Counted from the first letter of the stretch, positions 17,156-27,199 are shown. The stretch is DNA of 62,986 nt from an uncultured Lachnospiraceae bacterium (GCA_947174665.1 CAMWJV010000006.1:1-62986), one strand, 5' to 3'. Program-made: numbers and translations. The notes: generated by a model from the sequence alone, not told the origin.

Positions 17156-19552
17156 CTAAAATCTATACTTCCCTAAATACATCCTTATCCTGCAGTACAG
17201 CCAGACCCATTTCTTCTCCTCCTTTAGCAGTTCAAAAAGCTGCTCCCTCTCTTCAAGGACTTCTTTTATCATATCCTCCCCCACGACTTCCCCGCCGTAT
17301 ACCACTCTTTCATAGTTTTCAAAAAAGCGGAGGGGCATTTCACTTCCTTCCCTGTACAGCCCCGGCATGTGCCCGGCCCTTTCCCTGAACTCTTCCAGAG
17401 TCTCCCATTCCTGCCTCTCAGGCCCGAACCGGGAAAGCACTTTCAGGTTTCGGAAAACCTCAGCCCTGTACCTTTCCACCGGATCCATCCTCCTGTATCT
17501 GTACCTGCCCAGGGCATTGTCAATGGCAAGCAGAATCCCGCACACACACAGAACCGCCGATACAGTATAGCCAAACAGCCTCCATGAATAACCCGTGACT
17601 TTTTCCTCTCCTGAATCCGCATCCTCCTCATCCGTTCCATCCGCATCCGGTGCATACTCCCCGTCCCCTGCTGCCGGGGCGGATTCCGAATTCTCTCCCG
17701 GCAAGGAATCTCCGTCCGGCATGGAATCTTCCACCGGCTGCCGCAATTTCCACGAATCCAGCCGTGCGCTTCCGTACCCGGGAGTAGGTTCAAAGGGGAT
17801 CCAACCCACGCCATCAAGATATATCTCCGGCCAGGCATGAGCCATATTGGAATAGACAAGAGCCTCCCCTTGCTCCCCCAGAGGAATGCAGTATCCCTGC
17901 ACATACCGGGCGGGAATACCCTCCGCCCTTGCCAGCAGCACGAAAGCTGTGGCAAAATAAGTGCAATAGCCCTGTCTGCTTTCCAGCAGAAAATAATCCA
18001 GAAAATCCCCGGCATCCGCCACACTGTCCGGCAGTTCCCCGGGCGTGAGCGTATACGTCAATGCGGACAATGCTCTTTCGATTGCCCGCAGCTTCTCCAC
18101 ATTCGTCCCGGCATCCGCCACGATTTTCCCCAGCCAATCCGCTATTTCCTCTGACAGCCTCACCTGCCCGAGATATCGCTCATATATCTCCTTCTTGCAG
18201 TCATCCAAGTCTTTCAGGGAGAATACCCGCCCCACTCGCTTTTCGCATTCCGCCATGACTGTTTCCCAGACCTCCCGGTTTACTTCCGGGTTTTCCGTTT
18301 CCGCCCTGCCGGCCTCCTCCAGAAAAAGGTCAAACTGAGGCTGTCCCGCATTCATCCTAAAATAATGCAGCGTATATTCCGTCCCATAGCCCTTCCGCCC
18401 GTTCCAGCACAGGGTACCGTCCTCACAGACATAATCCGGACCTTTACGTGAATTTTCCTTCTCCAAACCCCAGACCTTCAGCGGTGCGAACACATATCCG
18501 GTGCGGAAATCCTCATACCTGATATCCGCCCTGATTTCTTTCAGATAATCCCCCTGATACTGCATGTTATAATTCTTTACCGCATACAGTGTCTGCGCCG
18601 TATCCAGAAAAGCGGCATCATCGTATCCTTCCTGTGTCTGACTCCATCCCCTCCCGTCAAAATTATCATATACTGCTCCCGTCAGATACAGATAATCCAC
18701 GGCCGTGGATTGCACCTGTACATGCATGATTTCCCGGGAGACCTCATGTAAATCTCCCCCCATGTCGCTCTCCCGGCTAAAACCGGTAAATGCCATGCCG
18801 AAGCCCTCCCGGCTGCCCCATTTGATGTTTTGGATATAAGCCAGAAAGGGCTCTTTGAGCTGATGATATATATTTTTTGCCCACATCCAGTCATAGGGCT
18901 TCTCCGGGACAGGCATGACTGCCAGCAAAACCAGATACAAGGCCAGAAAAGGCAGAATCCAAAAAGTATGAGCCTCAAAGCCGCCCCTTTTCCCCCGCCG
19001 CTTTTCCCAATGCTTTTGCACATGTTCTTCCCAGACAATAAGAACGTAGCAGATCAAAAACGCCACTCCGAAATGGTTCATCTCACGTCCGGCCAACAGG
19101 CAGAAAACCAGAATCCCCGAGAGAACAACAGCCGCGCCATCCTTAAGTAACGACACCTTCTCAAACAGAATCTGCAGCAGATAGCATCCTCCCGCAAGCA
19201 TGGCAGTCTGTAACAGCCCATATCCCAATTCCCATTCCCCGGGCGCCGACCCTCTACCCAACAGCCAGGGAAAGAAAGACTGCCAGAAGGCGACACTGCC
19301 CCCGGATCCCGCTGCCATGGCTGCACACAGGATAATTAACAGGACAGCCAGACAAATGATCCTGCCCCTGGCCGTCATATAGTTTATACCTGCCAACACA
19401 CCCGGCACGGCAAGCACCACCGCAACGTGCATCCCTTTCGGCTCCCCGATTCCCAGAAAACGTTCAGCACCGAACAATACAATACATGCCAGCAGACATG
19501 CGTTCAGCACACGGTAAGCCGCTTTTTCATTGAAGTGGAAGCCTCTGTTCAT
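17156..19552 (-). CDS. transglutaminase-like membrane protein (DUF3488/TGase type)
   Basis: A protein of about 798 aa. Residues 1-210 carry about six membrane helices. A transglutaminase-like domain lies near 525-600, with the nucleophile Cys in QGYCTYFATAF, then ARYVQGY and the His of AHAWPEIYLDGVGWIPFEPTPG. One further helix is near 655-675 and the tail is helical. The ATG at 19552 has GGGAGG upstream and overlaps the stop of the DUF58 gene (TGATG); a GTG at 19555 is also possible. MoxR, DUF58 and TGase proteins commonly form one operon. Their joint role is unsettled; an extracytoplasmic protease or cross-linker with its chaperone is a common idea. Confidence 0.85.
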   Translation of the reverse strand: MNRGFHFNEKAAYRVLNACLLACIVLFGAERFLGIGEPKGMHVAVVLAVPGVLAGINYMTARGRIICLAVLLIILCAAMAAGSGGSVAFWQSFFPWLLGRGSAPGEWELGYGLLQTAMLAGGCYLLQILFEKVSLLKDGAAVVLSGILVFCLLAGREMNHFGVAFLICYVLIVWEEHVQKHWEKRRGKRGGFEAHTFWILPFLALYLVLLAVMPVPEKPYDWMWAKNIYHQLKEPFLAYIQNIKWGSREGFGMAFTGFSRESDMGGDLHEVSREIMHVQVQSTAVDYLYLTGAVYDNFDGRGWSQTQEGYDDAAFLDTAQTLYAVKNYNMQYQGDYLKEIRADIRYEDFRTGYVFAPLKVWGLEKENSRKGPDYVCEDGTLCWNGRKGYGTEYTLHYFRMNAGQPQFDLFLEEAGRAETENPEVNREVWETVMAECEKRVGRVFSLKDLDDCKKEIYERYLGQVRLSEEIADWLGKIVADAGTNVEKLRAIERALSALTYTLTPGELPDSVADAGDFLDYFLLESRQGYCTYFATAFVLLARAEGIPARYVQGYCIPLGEQGEALVYSNMAHAWPEIYLDGVGWIPFEPTPGYGSARLDSWKLRQPVEDSMPDGDSLPGENSESAPAAGDGEYAPDADGTDEEDADSGEEKVTGYSWRLFGYTVSAVLCVCGILLAIDNALGRYRYRRMDPVERYRAEVFRNLKVLSRFGPERQEWETLEEFRERAGHMPGLYREGSEMPLRFFENYERVVYGGEVVGEDMIKEVLEEREQLFELLKEEKKWVWLYCRIRMYLGKYRF

Positions 19553-20715
19553 CACAGCCTCCCTTCCAGGGGTTCTTCAATGGGAATCCGAATGATTCTC
19601 CTTCTCCCGCCGCCCTGCTTCACATATTCGCTGATATCCCCGTCAGTTACCACATACAGTACCACGGCCATGCCGCCGGCTGCCAGCTTACGTGTTGCCT
19701 CCATCATCCGGCCGTCCAGCTCATGCAGCACGAAGAATGTAATCCCACTGTCCCAAAGTTCCCCCTGGGCCGTCACCTGGCCCATCAGATTCAGGATATC
19801 CCCATCCTTCCTGAAATCCACCATGGACACACTCCGGTAGAAGTCATCAAAATCCTGCATGCCCCTCACCTGCTTCCTCACCGTCCCGCCCTGAGTGTAA
19901 TATGCGGAAAATCCCACATTCTTTTCGGCAAAATAGCAGGCAATCGCCAACAGAGCCTCCAACATTTTATTTTCCACGGGCAGATATTCCTCAGGACACC
20001 TGCCAAAACGGGTCATATCGCAGAAGATAGATATCCCCCGCTTCTCCTCCCCTGTTCTGAGCCTGGTGAGCAGTTTTCCCTCCCGGGCCGTGGATTTCCA
20101 GTGAATTTGCTTTAAAGAGTCTCCCTCTGTGTAATTCCGAACCAGAATATCCGGCTCCATCCCCGCAAAGGTTTCCCTCTGGAGAGGCGTTTGAAATTCC
20201 TCCATGCCCTTAAGCTCTTCCAGCCGCACAATCTTTGGCTGCACCAGCGCCTTGATAACTCCGAAATGGGGATAGCTCACCCTGAAAAGCCGCAGAAAAT
20301 CGGTCACCACCACTTCCCTGATTCCTATCTCGTATTCCCCTCTGTATTTGCACACCAGCCTGGTCTTATAAGTAAACTCGTCTCCCGGCAGCAGTTCGAA
20401 TTCAGTGTCTCCGGGGAGCTCCTCCACATAGGAAAAATCGGAAAATAGCCTGACGCTGACCCCGGTAAAAGCAAAAAGACTCTCGTTTTGGAGAACAAAA
20501 AAATAGTCCTCCGGCTGACCGCAGACCATGTTTCTGTTACCCAGTTCCTGATAAATTTTAAAGCAGAGAGCCACACAGAGGATATAAATCAGGCAAACCG
20601 CCGGCAGCAGAGTCATGCCGAAAAAGAAGCCGTAGCTGACTGCGCCTCCGAAAAAACTGATTGTTATCAGGGACAAAACCCATAGACATAGAAATAATAA
20701 TCTGTGTTTCCTCAT
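19552..20715 (-). CDS. DUF58 family protein
   Basis: A 387-aa protein with two N-terminal membrane helices (about residues 5-48) and a C-terminal DUF58 domain, marked by VRNYTEGDSLKQIHWKSTAREGKLLTR-type residues near 190-215 (key R, Y, D, HWK). DUF58 domains have a VWA-like fold. The gene sits between MoxR and transglutaminase genes with a 17-bp gap and a stop/start overlap, so the three are one operon. Confidence 0.88.
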   Translation of the reverse strand: MRKHRLLFLCLWVLSLITISFFGGAVSYGFFFGMTLLPAVCLIYILCVALCFKIYQELGNRNMVCGQPEDYFFVLQNESLFAFTGVSVRLFSDFSYVEELPGDTEFELLPGDEFTYKTRLVCKYRGEYEIGIREVVVTDFLRLFRVSYPHFGVIKALVQPKIVRLEELKGMEEFQTPLQRETFAGMEPDILVRNYTEGDSLKQIHWKSTAREGKLLTRLRTGEEKRGISIFCDMTRFGRCPEEYLPVENKMLEALLAIACYFAEKNVGFSAYYTQGGTVRKQVRGMQDFDDFYRSVSMVDFRKDGDILNLMGQVTAQGELWDSGITFFVLHELDGRMMEATRKLAAGGMAVVLYVVTDGDISEYVKQGGGRRRIIRIPIEEPLEGRL

Positions 20716-20732
20716 TAGATACCTTTTCCTTC

Positions 20733-21671
20733 TTACACGGGTACCTTTGCTTTCAAAATAAGGCTTTTAAGAATGCCTGCGCCATCGGCCTTCTGCAGCT
20801 TCGCCTCAGGGGATAACACCAGCCTGTGGAGGAGCACCTGCATGGCGACAGCCTTCACATCATCCGGCTTTACATAATCCCTCCTCTGCAGGAATGCTCT
20901 TCCCTGAGATGCGCGCATCAGCGCTAAAACGGCTCTGGGACTGGCCCCCAGCACAAAACGGCTCTCCTGCCTGGTCAAAGTGATTATATCCTCCATGTAC
21001 CCCAAAAGCGGTTCCTGTACCGAAACCCTGCAAACCGCCTCCCGAATTGCCAGTACATCCTCCGTTCCGCACACTGCTTCTGTCTTGTCCGGCGTCCGGC
21101 CTGCCAAAGCCTGGGCCGCCATGCGGATCTCCTGGCTTCGATCCGGATATCCTATGGACAGCCGCATCATAAAGCGATCCATCTGCGCTTCCGGCAGAGG
21201 ATAAGTGCCCAGAAATTCCACCGGGTTCTGGGTAGCAATTACCATAAACGGACGAGGCAGTATGTGAACCTCTCCGTCCACCGTCACCTGCCCCTCCGCC
21301 ATAGCCTCCAGAAGACTTGCCTGAGTCTTCGGAGCCGTCCTGTTGATCTCATCCGCCAGCAGGATCTGATGCATCACCGCCCCCGGCCGATATTCAAATT
21401 CACCGGTTTTCATATTGTAAACGGAAACCCCGGCTACATCACCGGGCAATGTATCCGGTGTAAATGAAATTCTCCCGAAGCTGCATCCCATGCTCTTTGC
21501 AAGAGTTGATGCCAGAGTAGTCTTGCCCACCCCCGGCACATCCTCCAAAAGCACGTGTCCTCCCGCAAACAGGCAGACCAGCAGATTCTCCACCACGTCC
21601 TCCTTACCCACGAATACCTGGTTTATATTAGTTTTCAGTTTTTCGACCAGTGTGATTTCTTTTTCTTCCAT
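20733..21671 (-). CDS. MoxR-family AAA+ ATPase
   Basis: A 312-aa AAA+ ATPase with Walker A GVGKTTLAST (about residues 45-54), Walker B ILLADEINR, sensor 1 in ATQNPVE and the MoxR-typical PEAQMDRFM. MoxR ATPases act as chaperones that activate partner VWA or DUF58 proteins. It is the first gene of the MoxR-DUF58-transglutaminase operon. Confidence 0.92.
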   Translation of the reverse strand: MEEKEITLVEKLKTNINQVFVGKEDVVENLLVCLFAGGHVLLEDVPGVGKTTLASTLAKSMGCSFGRISFTPDTLPGDVAGVSVYNMKTGEFEYRPGAVMHQILLADEINRTAPKTQASLLEAMAEGQVTVDGEVHILPRPFMVIATQNPVEFLGTYPLPEAQMDRFMMRLSIGYPDRSQEIRMAAQALAGRTPDKTEAVCGTEDVLAIREAVCRVSVQEPLLGYMEDIITLTRQESRFVLGASPRAVLALMRASQGRAFLQRRDYVKPDDVKAVAMQVLLHRLVLSPEAKLQKADGAGILKSLILKAKVPV

Positions 21672-21782
21672 GCTCTCTCCCCATCCCGCATATCTTCTGT
21701 TTTTCTCTCATTTCCCCCTGCCTCCGATACAATAAGTCAAGGCAATTATACGGGATATGGTAAACCGGTTAAAAACCACAGA

Positions 21783-22631
21783 TTACAATTCAAAAAAGGA
21801 AAATGCCTTCGACCTGGGTCTGGTCTCGAAGTGCAGTCTCTCCCCCGTCACAGGCTGGACAAAGGCAATGCTTCCGGCACAAAGCGCCACAGTCCGGATT
21901 CCCAACCCCCGGGAACATGCTTTTACAGCTTCATCGGCATATTTATCATCTCCCAAAAGCGCCATTCCGGCGTGAGCCATCTGGGCCCGAATCTGATGAA
22001 ACCGCCCTGTCTCGATCCGAATATCCGCAAGAGAAATATCCTCCCCTGACGTTGTACGGACCGTTTGCAGAATCCTGTACTGAAGCACTGCTTTTTTCGG
22101 CGTTATCCCGCTCCGGCTTCCTGCCGGGGCTTCCGGTTTTCCTCTGCCGTCTCCGGGATCTACTGTGTTGCCACCATGCTTTTTTCGGCTGTCTTTGGCA
22201 TTTACTGAGCCCTTGCCACCGTCATTCCCGGAATCCTCTGTATAATTTTCAATAATTACGGCCTTCCCCGTCTTCTGCATATCCTTGTATATGTAATCCA
22301 CAAGTTCCCCTTCCTTTTCAGAAGGTTTTCCACACAAAACGGCATAATATCTTTTGTTCAGCGTACAGTCTTCCCCCTGCCCGCCCAGCTGTTTTGTGAG
22401 CGCCGCAGCCGTTTTCCTGTTTTTGGCAAACACCAGCAGCCCTTCCACCGGCTGGTCCAGGCGGTGGATTATCCCAAGATAAGGCGGCTCCGCCGTTCCG
22501 GAGGCCGCTATGTAATTTTTCAGCTCGCTGACTACGTCCGCCTGTCCCACCCTGGCGGTCTGAGTGGCAAGTCCCGCCGGTTTCCTTATGACAAGTAAAT
22601 CCTTATCTTCATATATGATTTCTGTTTTCAT
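21783..22631 (-). CDS. RluA-family pseudouridine synthase
   Basis: A 282-aa enzyme. The catalytic motif HRLDQPVEGLLVFAKN with its Asp lies near residues 56-71, and the C-terminal RIETGRFHQIRAQMAHAG segment is typical. It makes pseudouridine in rRNA or tRNA. A low-complexity insert rich in G, S and K (about 150-180) separates the two halves of the fold. The start overlaps the stop of the methyltransferase gene by one base (TAATG), so the two are co-translated. Confidence 0.88.
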   Translation of the reverse strand: MKTEIIYEDKDLLVIRKPAGLATQTARVGQADVVSELKNYIAASGTAEPPYLGIIHRLDQPVEGLLVFAKNRKTAAALTKQLGGQGEDCTLNKRYYAVLCGKPSEKEGELVDYIYKDMQKTGKAVIIENYTEDSGNDGGKGSVNAKDSRKKHGGNTVDPGDGRGKPEAPAGSRSGITPKKAVLQYRILQTVRTTSGEDISLADIRIETGRFHQIRAQMAHAGMALLGDDKYADEAVKACSRGLGIRTVALCAGSIAFVQPVTGERLHFETRPRSKAFSFFEL

Positions 22632-24064
22632 TACAAATTCACCCTCAGGCCTCTGGGATAATGATTTTTCATGATGCCGCCTGACAACTTTCCCCAGCCA
22701 AGAGAGAAACCGTCCACACAGATCAGATACCAGCCTTTCTCCCCTTCCGCCGAAAACGCCTCGCCGCTCAGGTAAGAGAGAACCGTGGATTCATCCGATT
22801 TTAAATCCAGGACATGAACCGCCTCCTCCGGCGAGAGCACCAGAGCCAGGGCATGAGAAGGCTCAAACCGATTCTTTTTAAGCTCTCCCAGGTGCAGACC
22901 GGGACGCAGAACCTTCAGTCCTCTCAAATTCGGCATGTCCTCCGGCACAAGATAGATATGGTCTCCAAGCCGGACATAGCAGGCGCTGTCTTCGCTGCCT
23001 GAGCAGGTTCCGGCTTTTCCCGGAGTCTTTCCGCCCCGCTCCGGTCCGGCCCCCGGAACGCACCTCAGATTTTCCCCGCAAAAGGACAGATAATCTCCCA
23101 GCTCCTTCCCGGAAATCTGCTTAAAGCCTCCGCCCGCGGCAACGCTGCGCCGTTCTTTCAAGGCAGGGCCCTCTCTCTCCATAACCGCCGCAAAATGTCC
23201 TTCTCCCATGACTTTATGAGGCATAAGCCTTACGGTTCCGGCAAGCTGCCCTCCACAGTCCCGCAGCCCCGCCTTTTCCGCATCTATAGGAACAAGTCTG
23301 AAATCAGCATGTCTGCTCAGAAACCTCTCCACACTGCCTTCGTCTTCCCGGGTTGCAAAGGTGCAGGTGGAATACACCAGTCTGCCGCCGGGACGCAGCA
23401 TTCGCGCCGCACAGTCCAGAATCTCATCCTGTCTGGCGGCGCACATCAATACATTCTCCGGGCTCCACTCCTCACAGGCATCCTCATTCTTGCGAAACAT
23501 TCCCTCCCCTGAGCAGGGGGCATCCACCAGAATCCTGTCAAAATATTCCGGAAATCCGGTCAGGAGACGCTCCGGCGTCTCGTTGGTGACACAGGCGTTC
23601 CGAATGCCCATGCGCTCCACATTTTCCGACAATATCCTGGCCCTGGCCGGATGGATTTCATTACATATCAGGATACCCTTTCCCTTAAGCTTTGCCGCCA
23701 GCTGGGTGCTTTTTCCTCCGGGAGCGGCGCACAGATCAAGAACCTTGTCCCCCGGATTTACATCCAAAAGCTCCGCAGGTGCCATGGCACTTGGCTCCTG
23801 AATATAATACAGACCCGCCTCATGATAGGGATGCTTCCCCGGCTGCATCTCAGCCTCATAATAATATCCATTCTCCGCCCAGGGAACCGGTGTCAGCCGT
23901 GAAATAATATTTTTCGCTTCCGCCGCATTCTTTCCCCCGGACCCTGCCTTTAAAGCATTCAACCGCAGTGCCTGATGCCTTTTCCCTTCAAAGGCCTTCA
24001 AAAACTCCTCATATTCATCTCCCAGCGTCTGCTGCATTCTGTCTAAAAAAGCCTCCGGAAGCAT
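22631..24064 (-). CDS. RsmF/NSUN-type RNA m5C methyltransferase
   Basis: A 477-aa S-adenosylmethionine-dependent RNA cytosine-C5 methyltransferase. The SAM site is DLCAAPGGKSTQLA (about 108-121), motif IV is DAPCSGEGMF and motif VI is YSTCTFA; the two cysteines are the expected catalytic pair. The C-terminal 150 residues match the extra region of RsmF/YebU-like enzymes that act on 16S rRNA. It pairs with a pseudouridine synthase in one operon, a common arrangement in clostridia. Confidence 0.9.
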   Translation of the reverse strand: MLPEAFLDRMQQTLGDEYEEFLKAFEGKRHQALRLNALKAGSGGKNAAEAKNIISRLTPVPWAENGYYYEAEMQPGKHPYHEAGLYYIQEPSAMAPAELLDVNPGDKVLDLCAAPGGKSTQLAAKLKGKGILICNEIHPARARILSENVERMGIRNACVTNETPERLLTGFPEYFDRILVDAPCSGEGMFRKNEDACEEWSPENVLMCAARQDEILDCAARMLRPGGRLVYSTCTFATREDEGSVERFLSRHADFRLVPIDAEKAGLRDCGGQLAGTVRLMPHKVMGEGHFAAVMEREGPALKERRSVAAGGGFKQISGKELGDYLSFCGENLRCVPGAGPERGGKTPGKAGTCSGSEDSACYVRLGDHIYLVPEDMPNLRGLKVLRPGLHLGELKKNRFEPSHALALVLSPEEAVHVLDLKSDESTVLSYLSGEAFSAEGEKGWYLICVDGFSLGWGKLSGGIMKNHYPRGLRVNL

Positions 24065-24098
24065 TCTCCAACCGCGCCCCTTTTATCTGGATTTTGTC

Positions 24099-24791
24099 TT
24101 ACACTTTAAACCGATACCCCACTCCCCAAATCGTTTCGATATATTGGGGCTTTGCGGTATCCGCCTCAATCTTCTCCCGGATTTTCTTGATATGCACCGT
24201 GACAGTGGCTATGTCCCCGATAGAGTCCATGTCCCAGATTTCCCGGAACAGCTCTTCCTTGGTGTACACATGGTTGGGATTTTCCGCCAGGAAGGTCAGC
24301 AGGTCAAACTCCTTGGTGGTAAAAGTTTTCTCCACTCCGTCCACATAGACCCGGCGAGCCGTCTTGTCAATTCGTATTCCCCGGATTTCCACCATGTCAT
24401 TCTGCGGCTTCTGGTTGGTTCCCACCAGCCGCTCATACCGCGCCATATGTGCTTTCACCCTCGCCACAAGCTCACTGGGGCTGAAGGGCTTTGTCATGTA
24501 ATCATCCGCGCCCAGACCCAATCCCCGAATCTTGTCAATGTCATCTTTTTTCGCTGACACCATGATGATGGGAATATTCTTCTCGTCCCGAATTCTCCGG
24601 CATACCTCGAAACCATCTATGCCCGGCAGCATCAAATCCAGAATCACAAGGTTGTAATCCCCTGAGAGCGCTGTCGTCAGTCCCTCATCCCCATTGTTAC
24701 AGATGTCAACCTGGAAATCCGACAGTTCCAGATAATCCTTTTCCAAATCTGCAATTGCAACCTCATCCTCAATAATTAAAATCCTGCTCAT
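24099..24791 (-). CDS. OmpR-family response regulator
   Basis: A 230-aa regulator with receiver (acidic IIEDE, phospho-acceptor D52 in LVILDLMLPGIDG, TKPFSPSEL) and a winged-helix output ending in ETIWGVGYRFKV. The start has a GAGAGGT site that belongs to a 36-nt leader also found upstream of pgi. The kinase lies immediately upstream in the same direction. The target genes are not evident. Confidence 0.9.
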   Translation of the reverse strand: MSRILIIEDEVAIADLEKDYLELSDFQVDICNNGDEGLTTALSGDYNLVILDLMLPGIDGFEVCRRIRDEKNIPIIMVSAKKDDIDKIRGLGLGADDYMTKPFSPSELVARVKAHMARYERLVGTNQKPQNDMVEIRGIRIDKTARRVYVDGVEKTFTTKEFDLLTFLAENPNHVYTKEELFREIWDMDSIGDIATVTVHIKKIREKIEADTAKPQYIETIWGVGYRFKV

Positions 24792-24824
24792 CTTTACCTC
24801 TCATTCTGCCGCCTCCGGACGGCG
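24789..24824 (-). repeat. 36-nt hairpin-RBS leader, copy 1
   Basis: From the start codon of the response regulator outward, 36 nt match the leader of pgi (49233-49268) at 32 positions. The first 23 are identical and hold the ribosome site GAGAGGTAAAG; the rest form a small GCCG/CGGC hairpin with a tetraloop. All four differences lie in the hairpin part. Confidence 0.6.
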
Positions 24825-24853
24825 CCCATTATAATATAAGCCAGTATCACTAC

Positions 24854-26320
24854 CTATTCCCTTTGCAGCTCAATATACTTTCTCAGCACAAAATGGATAC
24901 AGGTTCCCTCGCCTTCCTTTCCGGTTGCCCAGATGTACCCCCCGTGGTCTTCAATAATCTTCTTAACAATGGAAAGCCCGATACCGCTGCCACCCTGAGC
25001 AGAGTTGCGTGAGGCGTCCGTTCTGAAAAATCGTTCAAATATTCTTCCCAGATCCTTCTGCGCGATCCCCTTCCCGTTGTCCTCAATCTCAATCCGAATG
25101 GAATCCACCTCGTCCAGAATGCGGATGTCGATGGTTCCATGAGGCTTGTCCATGTATTTTATGCTGTTGCTGATAATATTGTTGATAACCTTTTTCATCT
25201 GTTCCGGATCAGCGATAACCACTGTATCAGGACTGGCCAGATTAGAGTAGTTCAACTCTATGCCCCTCTGCTCCAGATCGATTCCCACCTCTTCCAGACA
25301 GTCACCGAAGTAATCCGCCACATTGATCCGGTGGAAATTGTAGGGAATTCTGTTGTTGTCAATGCCGGAGTAGTAAGTCAGCTCATTGATCAGACGCTCC
25401 ATGTCATTTGCCTTGTTATAGATAGTCTTAATGTACTTATCCATCTTTTCCGGCGTGTCGGCCACACCGTCCATAATTCCTTCCACGTAACCCTTGATGG
25501 CAGTGATGGGCGTCTTCAGGTCATGGGAGATATTGCTGATAAGCTCTCTGTTCTGCTTTTCACTCTCCCTGTTCTCCTCCGTGGATTCCTTCAGTCTCAG
25601 ACGCATGTCTTCATAATTATGATACAGATCCCCGATCTCGCCCTTTATATTCGTCTCCAGCGCATATTCGAAATTCCCATCCTTGATCTTCTGCATAGCA
25701 ACATTCAACTCGGTGACAGGATGAAACACTCCCCTGTGAATCCACCTGGTCAGCATGATACTGGTAAATATCAAAATCAGGAAAATGGCCACAGACATGT
25801 CAACCAGCAGCTGTTTCGAGATCAGCGCACTGGCCTTGGTCACCACAAAAACGCTGCCTTCATCCCCGTCCGGAAAGAGAAAATCAATCTGCTTTACAAA
25901 TTTATTATACTCGCCATAGTAAATGCCGGATTCCTCCGAGAGGTCCGCATCCCCGTAATCCGGAAGCTTCGGCAGAATATCCTGCGCTGCCTCCTTATTT
26001 CCGGCATAGTAAAGCTCGGAACCTTTTCGCACAATGATGTCGGTGGATCTTCTGGCAATCTCTGCGTTAATCCGAATCAGATACTCCCTGTCCGCCAGCC
26101 TGGTTACGTCTGTCCGAGCCTGTTCTTTCAATACAAAAAAAGCCTTGTCCGTGGTCTCCATCAGCTCCCGCATATTCTCGTAGCTCAATTCCGCTGCAGG
26201 CAGTCCCCTCTGCGCACTTGTCAGATACAGACCAATTACACAAAACGCAATTGATGTCAGAAACAACGGCAAAAGTATGATTGTAATAAAAGTAACACGA
26301 AGTCTTGTCTTAAATTTCAT
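24854..26320 (-). CDS. sensor histidine kinase with HAMP domain
   Basis: A 488-aa kinase. Helix 1 is at residues 10-32, an extracellular region of about 135 residues follows, helix 2 is near 170-190 and a HAMP domain is near 195-245. The H-box is ISHDLKTPITAIKGY. The ATPase lobe has N-box NNIISNSIKYMD, IEDNGKGI and GSGIGLSIVKKI. It starts with a GGGGGAA ribosome site. It is divergent from vanR across 186 bp. This pair is separate from VanRS; its stimulus is unknown. Confidence 0.9.
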   Translation of the reverse strand: MKFKTRLRVTFITIILLPLFLTSIAFCVIGLYLTSAQRGLPAAELSYENMRELMETTDKAFFVLKEQARTDVTRLADREYLIRINAEIARRSTDIIVRKGSELYYAGNKEAAQDILPKLPDYGDADLSEESGIYYGEYNKFVKQIDFLFPDGDEGSVFVVTKASALISKQLLVDMSVAIFLILIFTSIMLTRWIHRGVFHPVTELNVAMQKIKDGNFEYALETNIKGEIGDLYHNYEDMRLRLKESTEENRESEKQNRELISNISHDLKTPITAIKGYVEGIMDGVADTPEKMDKYIKTIYNKANDMERLINELTYYSGIDNNRIPYNFHRINVADYFGDCLEEVGIDLEQRGIELNYSNLASPDTVVIADPEQMKKVINNIISNSIKYMDKPHGTIDIRILDEVDSIRIEIEDNGKGIAQKDLGRIFERFFRTDASRNSAQGGSGIGLSIVKKIIEDHGGYIWATGKEGEGTCIHFVLRKYIELQRE

Positions 26321-26411
26321 GGCATTCCCCCATTGTTAATAGGGTAATTATATCACGCTTCCCGTGAAAAAGTGTAAATTGAAAAAAATATTATCATAAA
26401 AAAAATCTAAA

Positions 26412-26432
26412 CTTACGATTTTCTTACAATTT
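26412..26432 (-). promoter_or_regulatory. VanR-like binding boxes upstream of vanR
   Basis: Read on the minus strand, 26429-26418 is TTGTAAGAAAAT, close to the VanR consensus TCGTANGAAANT remembered from the vanA system, with a partial second copy (CGTAAGTTTA) next to it. The boxes are about 75 bp upstream of vanR, before a TATACT -10 box at 26472-26477 that lacks a good -35. This fits autoactivation. The consensus is from memory and binding is not shown. Confidence 0.45.
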
Positions 26433-26506
26433 CCGCGGGTATATTTACTTTTTTCCCGCCAGGCGATAAGATATACTTTGAAAATGATCGAAGGGGTACA
26501 AGAGTC

Positions 26507-27199
26507 TTGAATGAGAAAATACTGATTGTTGACGATGAAAAGGAAATTGCTGATCTGGTAGAAGTCTATCTGCAGAACGAAGGCTATCAGGTCTGCAAGT
26601 TTTATAATGCCACAGATGCCCTTGCATGTGTGGGAGAGGAGGAAATCAGCCTGGCAATCCTGGATGTGATGCTGCCGGACATGGACGGCTTTGCCCTCTG
26701 CCGGAAAATCAGAGAAAAATACCTTTTCCCCATCATCATGCTGACGGCAAAGGTGGAGGACATGGACAAAATCACCGGGCTTACCCTGGGTGCAGATGAC
26801 TATATTACCAAGCCTTTCAATCCCCTGGAACTGATTGCACGAGTGAAGACACAGCTGCGACGCTACACACGCTACAATGTGCCGGGAGGACCTGCTTCCG
26901 GTCAGGAGATTGATATTCGCGGTCTCCATATTTCAAAGAGCAGCCACAAATGTACCTTAAACGGAAAGGAACTGGCTCTGACTCCTCTGGAATTCAATAT
27001 CCTCTGGCACCTCTGTGAGCATCAGGGAAATGTGGTCACCTCCGAGGAGCTTTTTGCCGCCGTCTGGGGCGAGGCATATCTGGACAGCAACAATACCGTC
27101 ATGACACACATTGCAAGAATCCGGGAAAAAATGCAGGAGCCGGCGAGAAAGCCGAAATATATCAAAACAGTCTGGGGGGTGGGATACACCGTTGAATAA
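26507..27199 (+). CDS. vanR: VanR-type response regulator
   Basis: A 230-aa OmpR-family regulator with phospho-acceptor D53 in LAILDVMLPDMDG, TKPFNPLEL and a winged helix ending in KTVWGVGYTVE. It starts at a TTG 10 nt after AAGGGG; a nearby ATG is out of frame. It is the first gene of the vanR-vanS-vanG-vanXY-vanT set. By homology it is phosphorylated by VanS and switches on the resistance genes. Confidence 0.88.
   Translation: MNEKILIVDDEKEIADLVEVYLQNEGYQVCKFYNATDALACVGEEEISLAILDVMLPDMDGFALCRKIREKYLFPIIMLTAKVEDMDKITGLTLGADDYITKPFNPLELIARVKTQLRRYTRYNVPGGPASGQEIDIRGLHISKSSHKCTLNGKELALTPLEFNILWHLCEHQGNVVTSEELFAAVWGEAYLDSNNTVMTHIARIREKMQEPARKPKYIKTVWGVGYTVE

Noticed and set aside
25139..26254. 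Long + strand reading frame of 371 codons
   Set aside because: It is antisense to the histidine kinase, has no ribosome site and no recognisable protein features.
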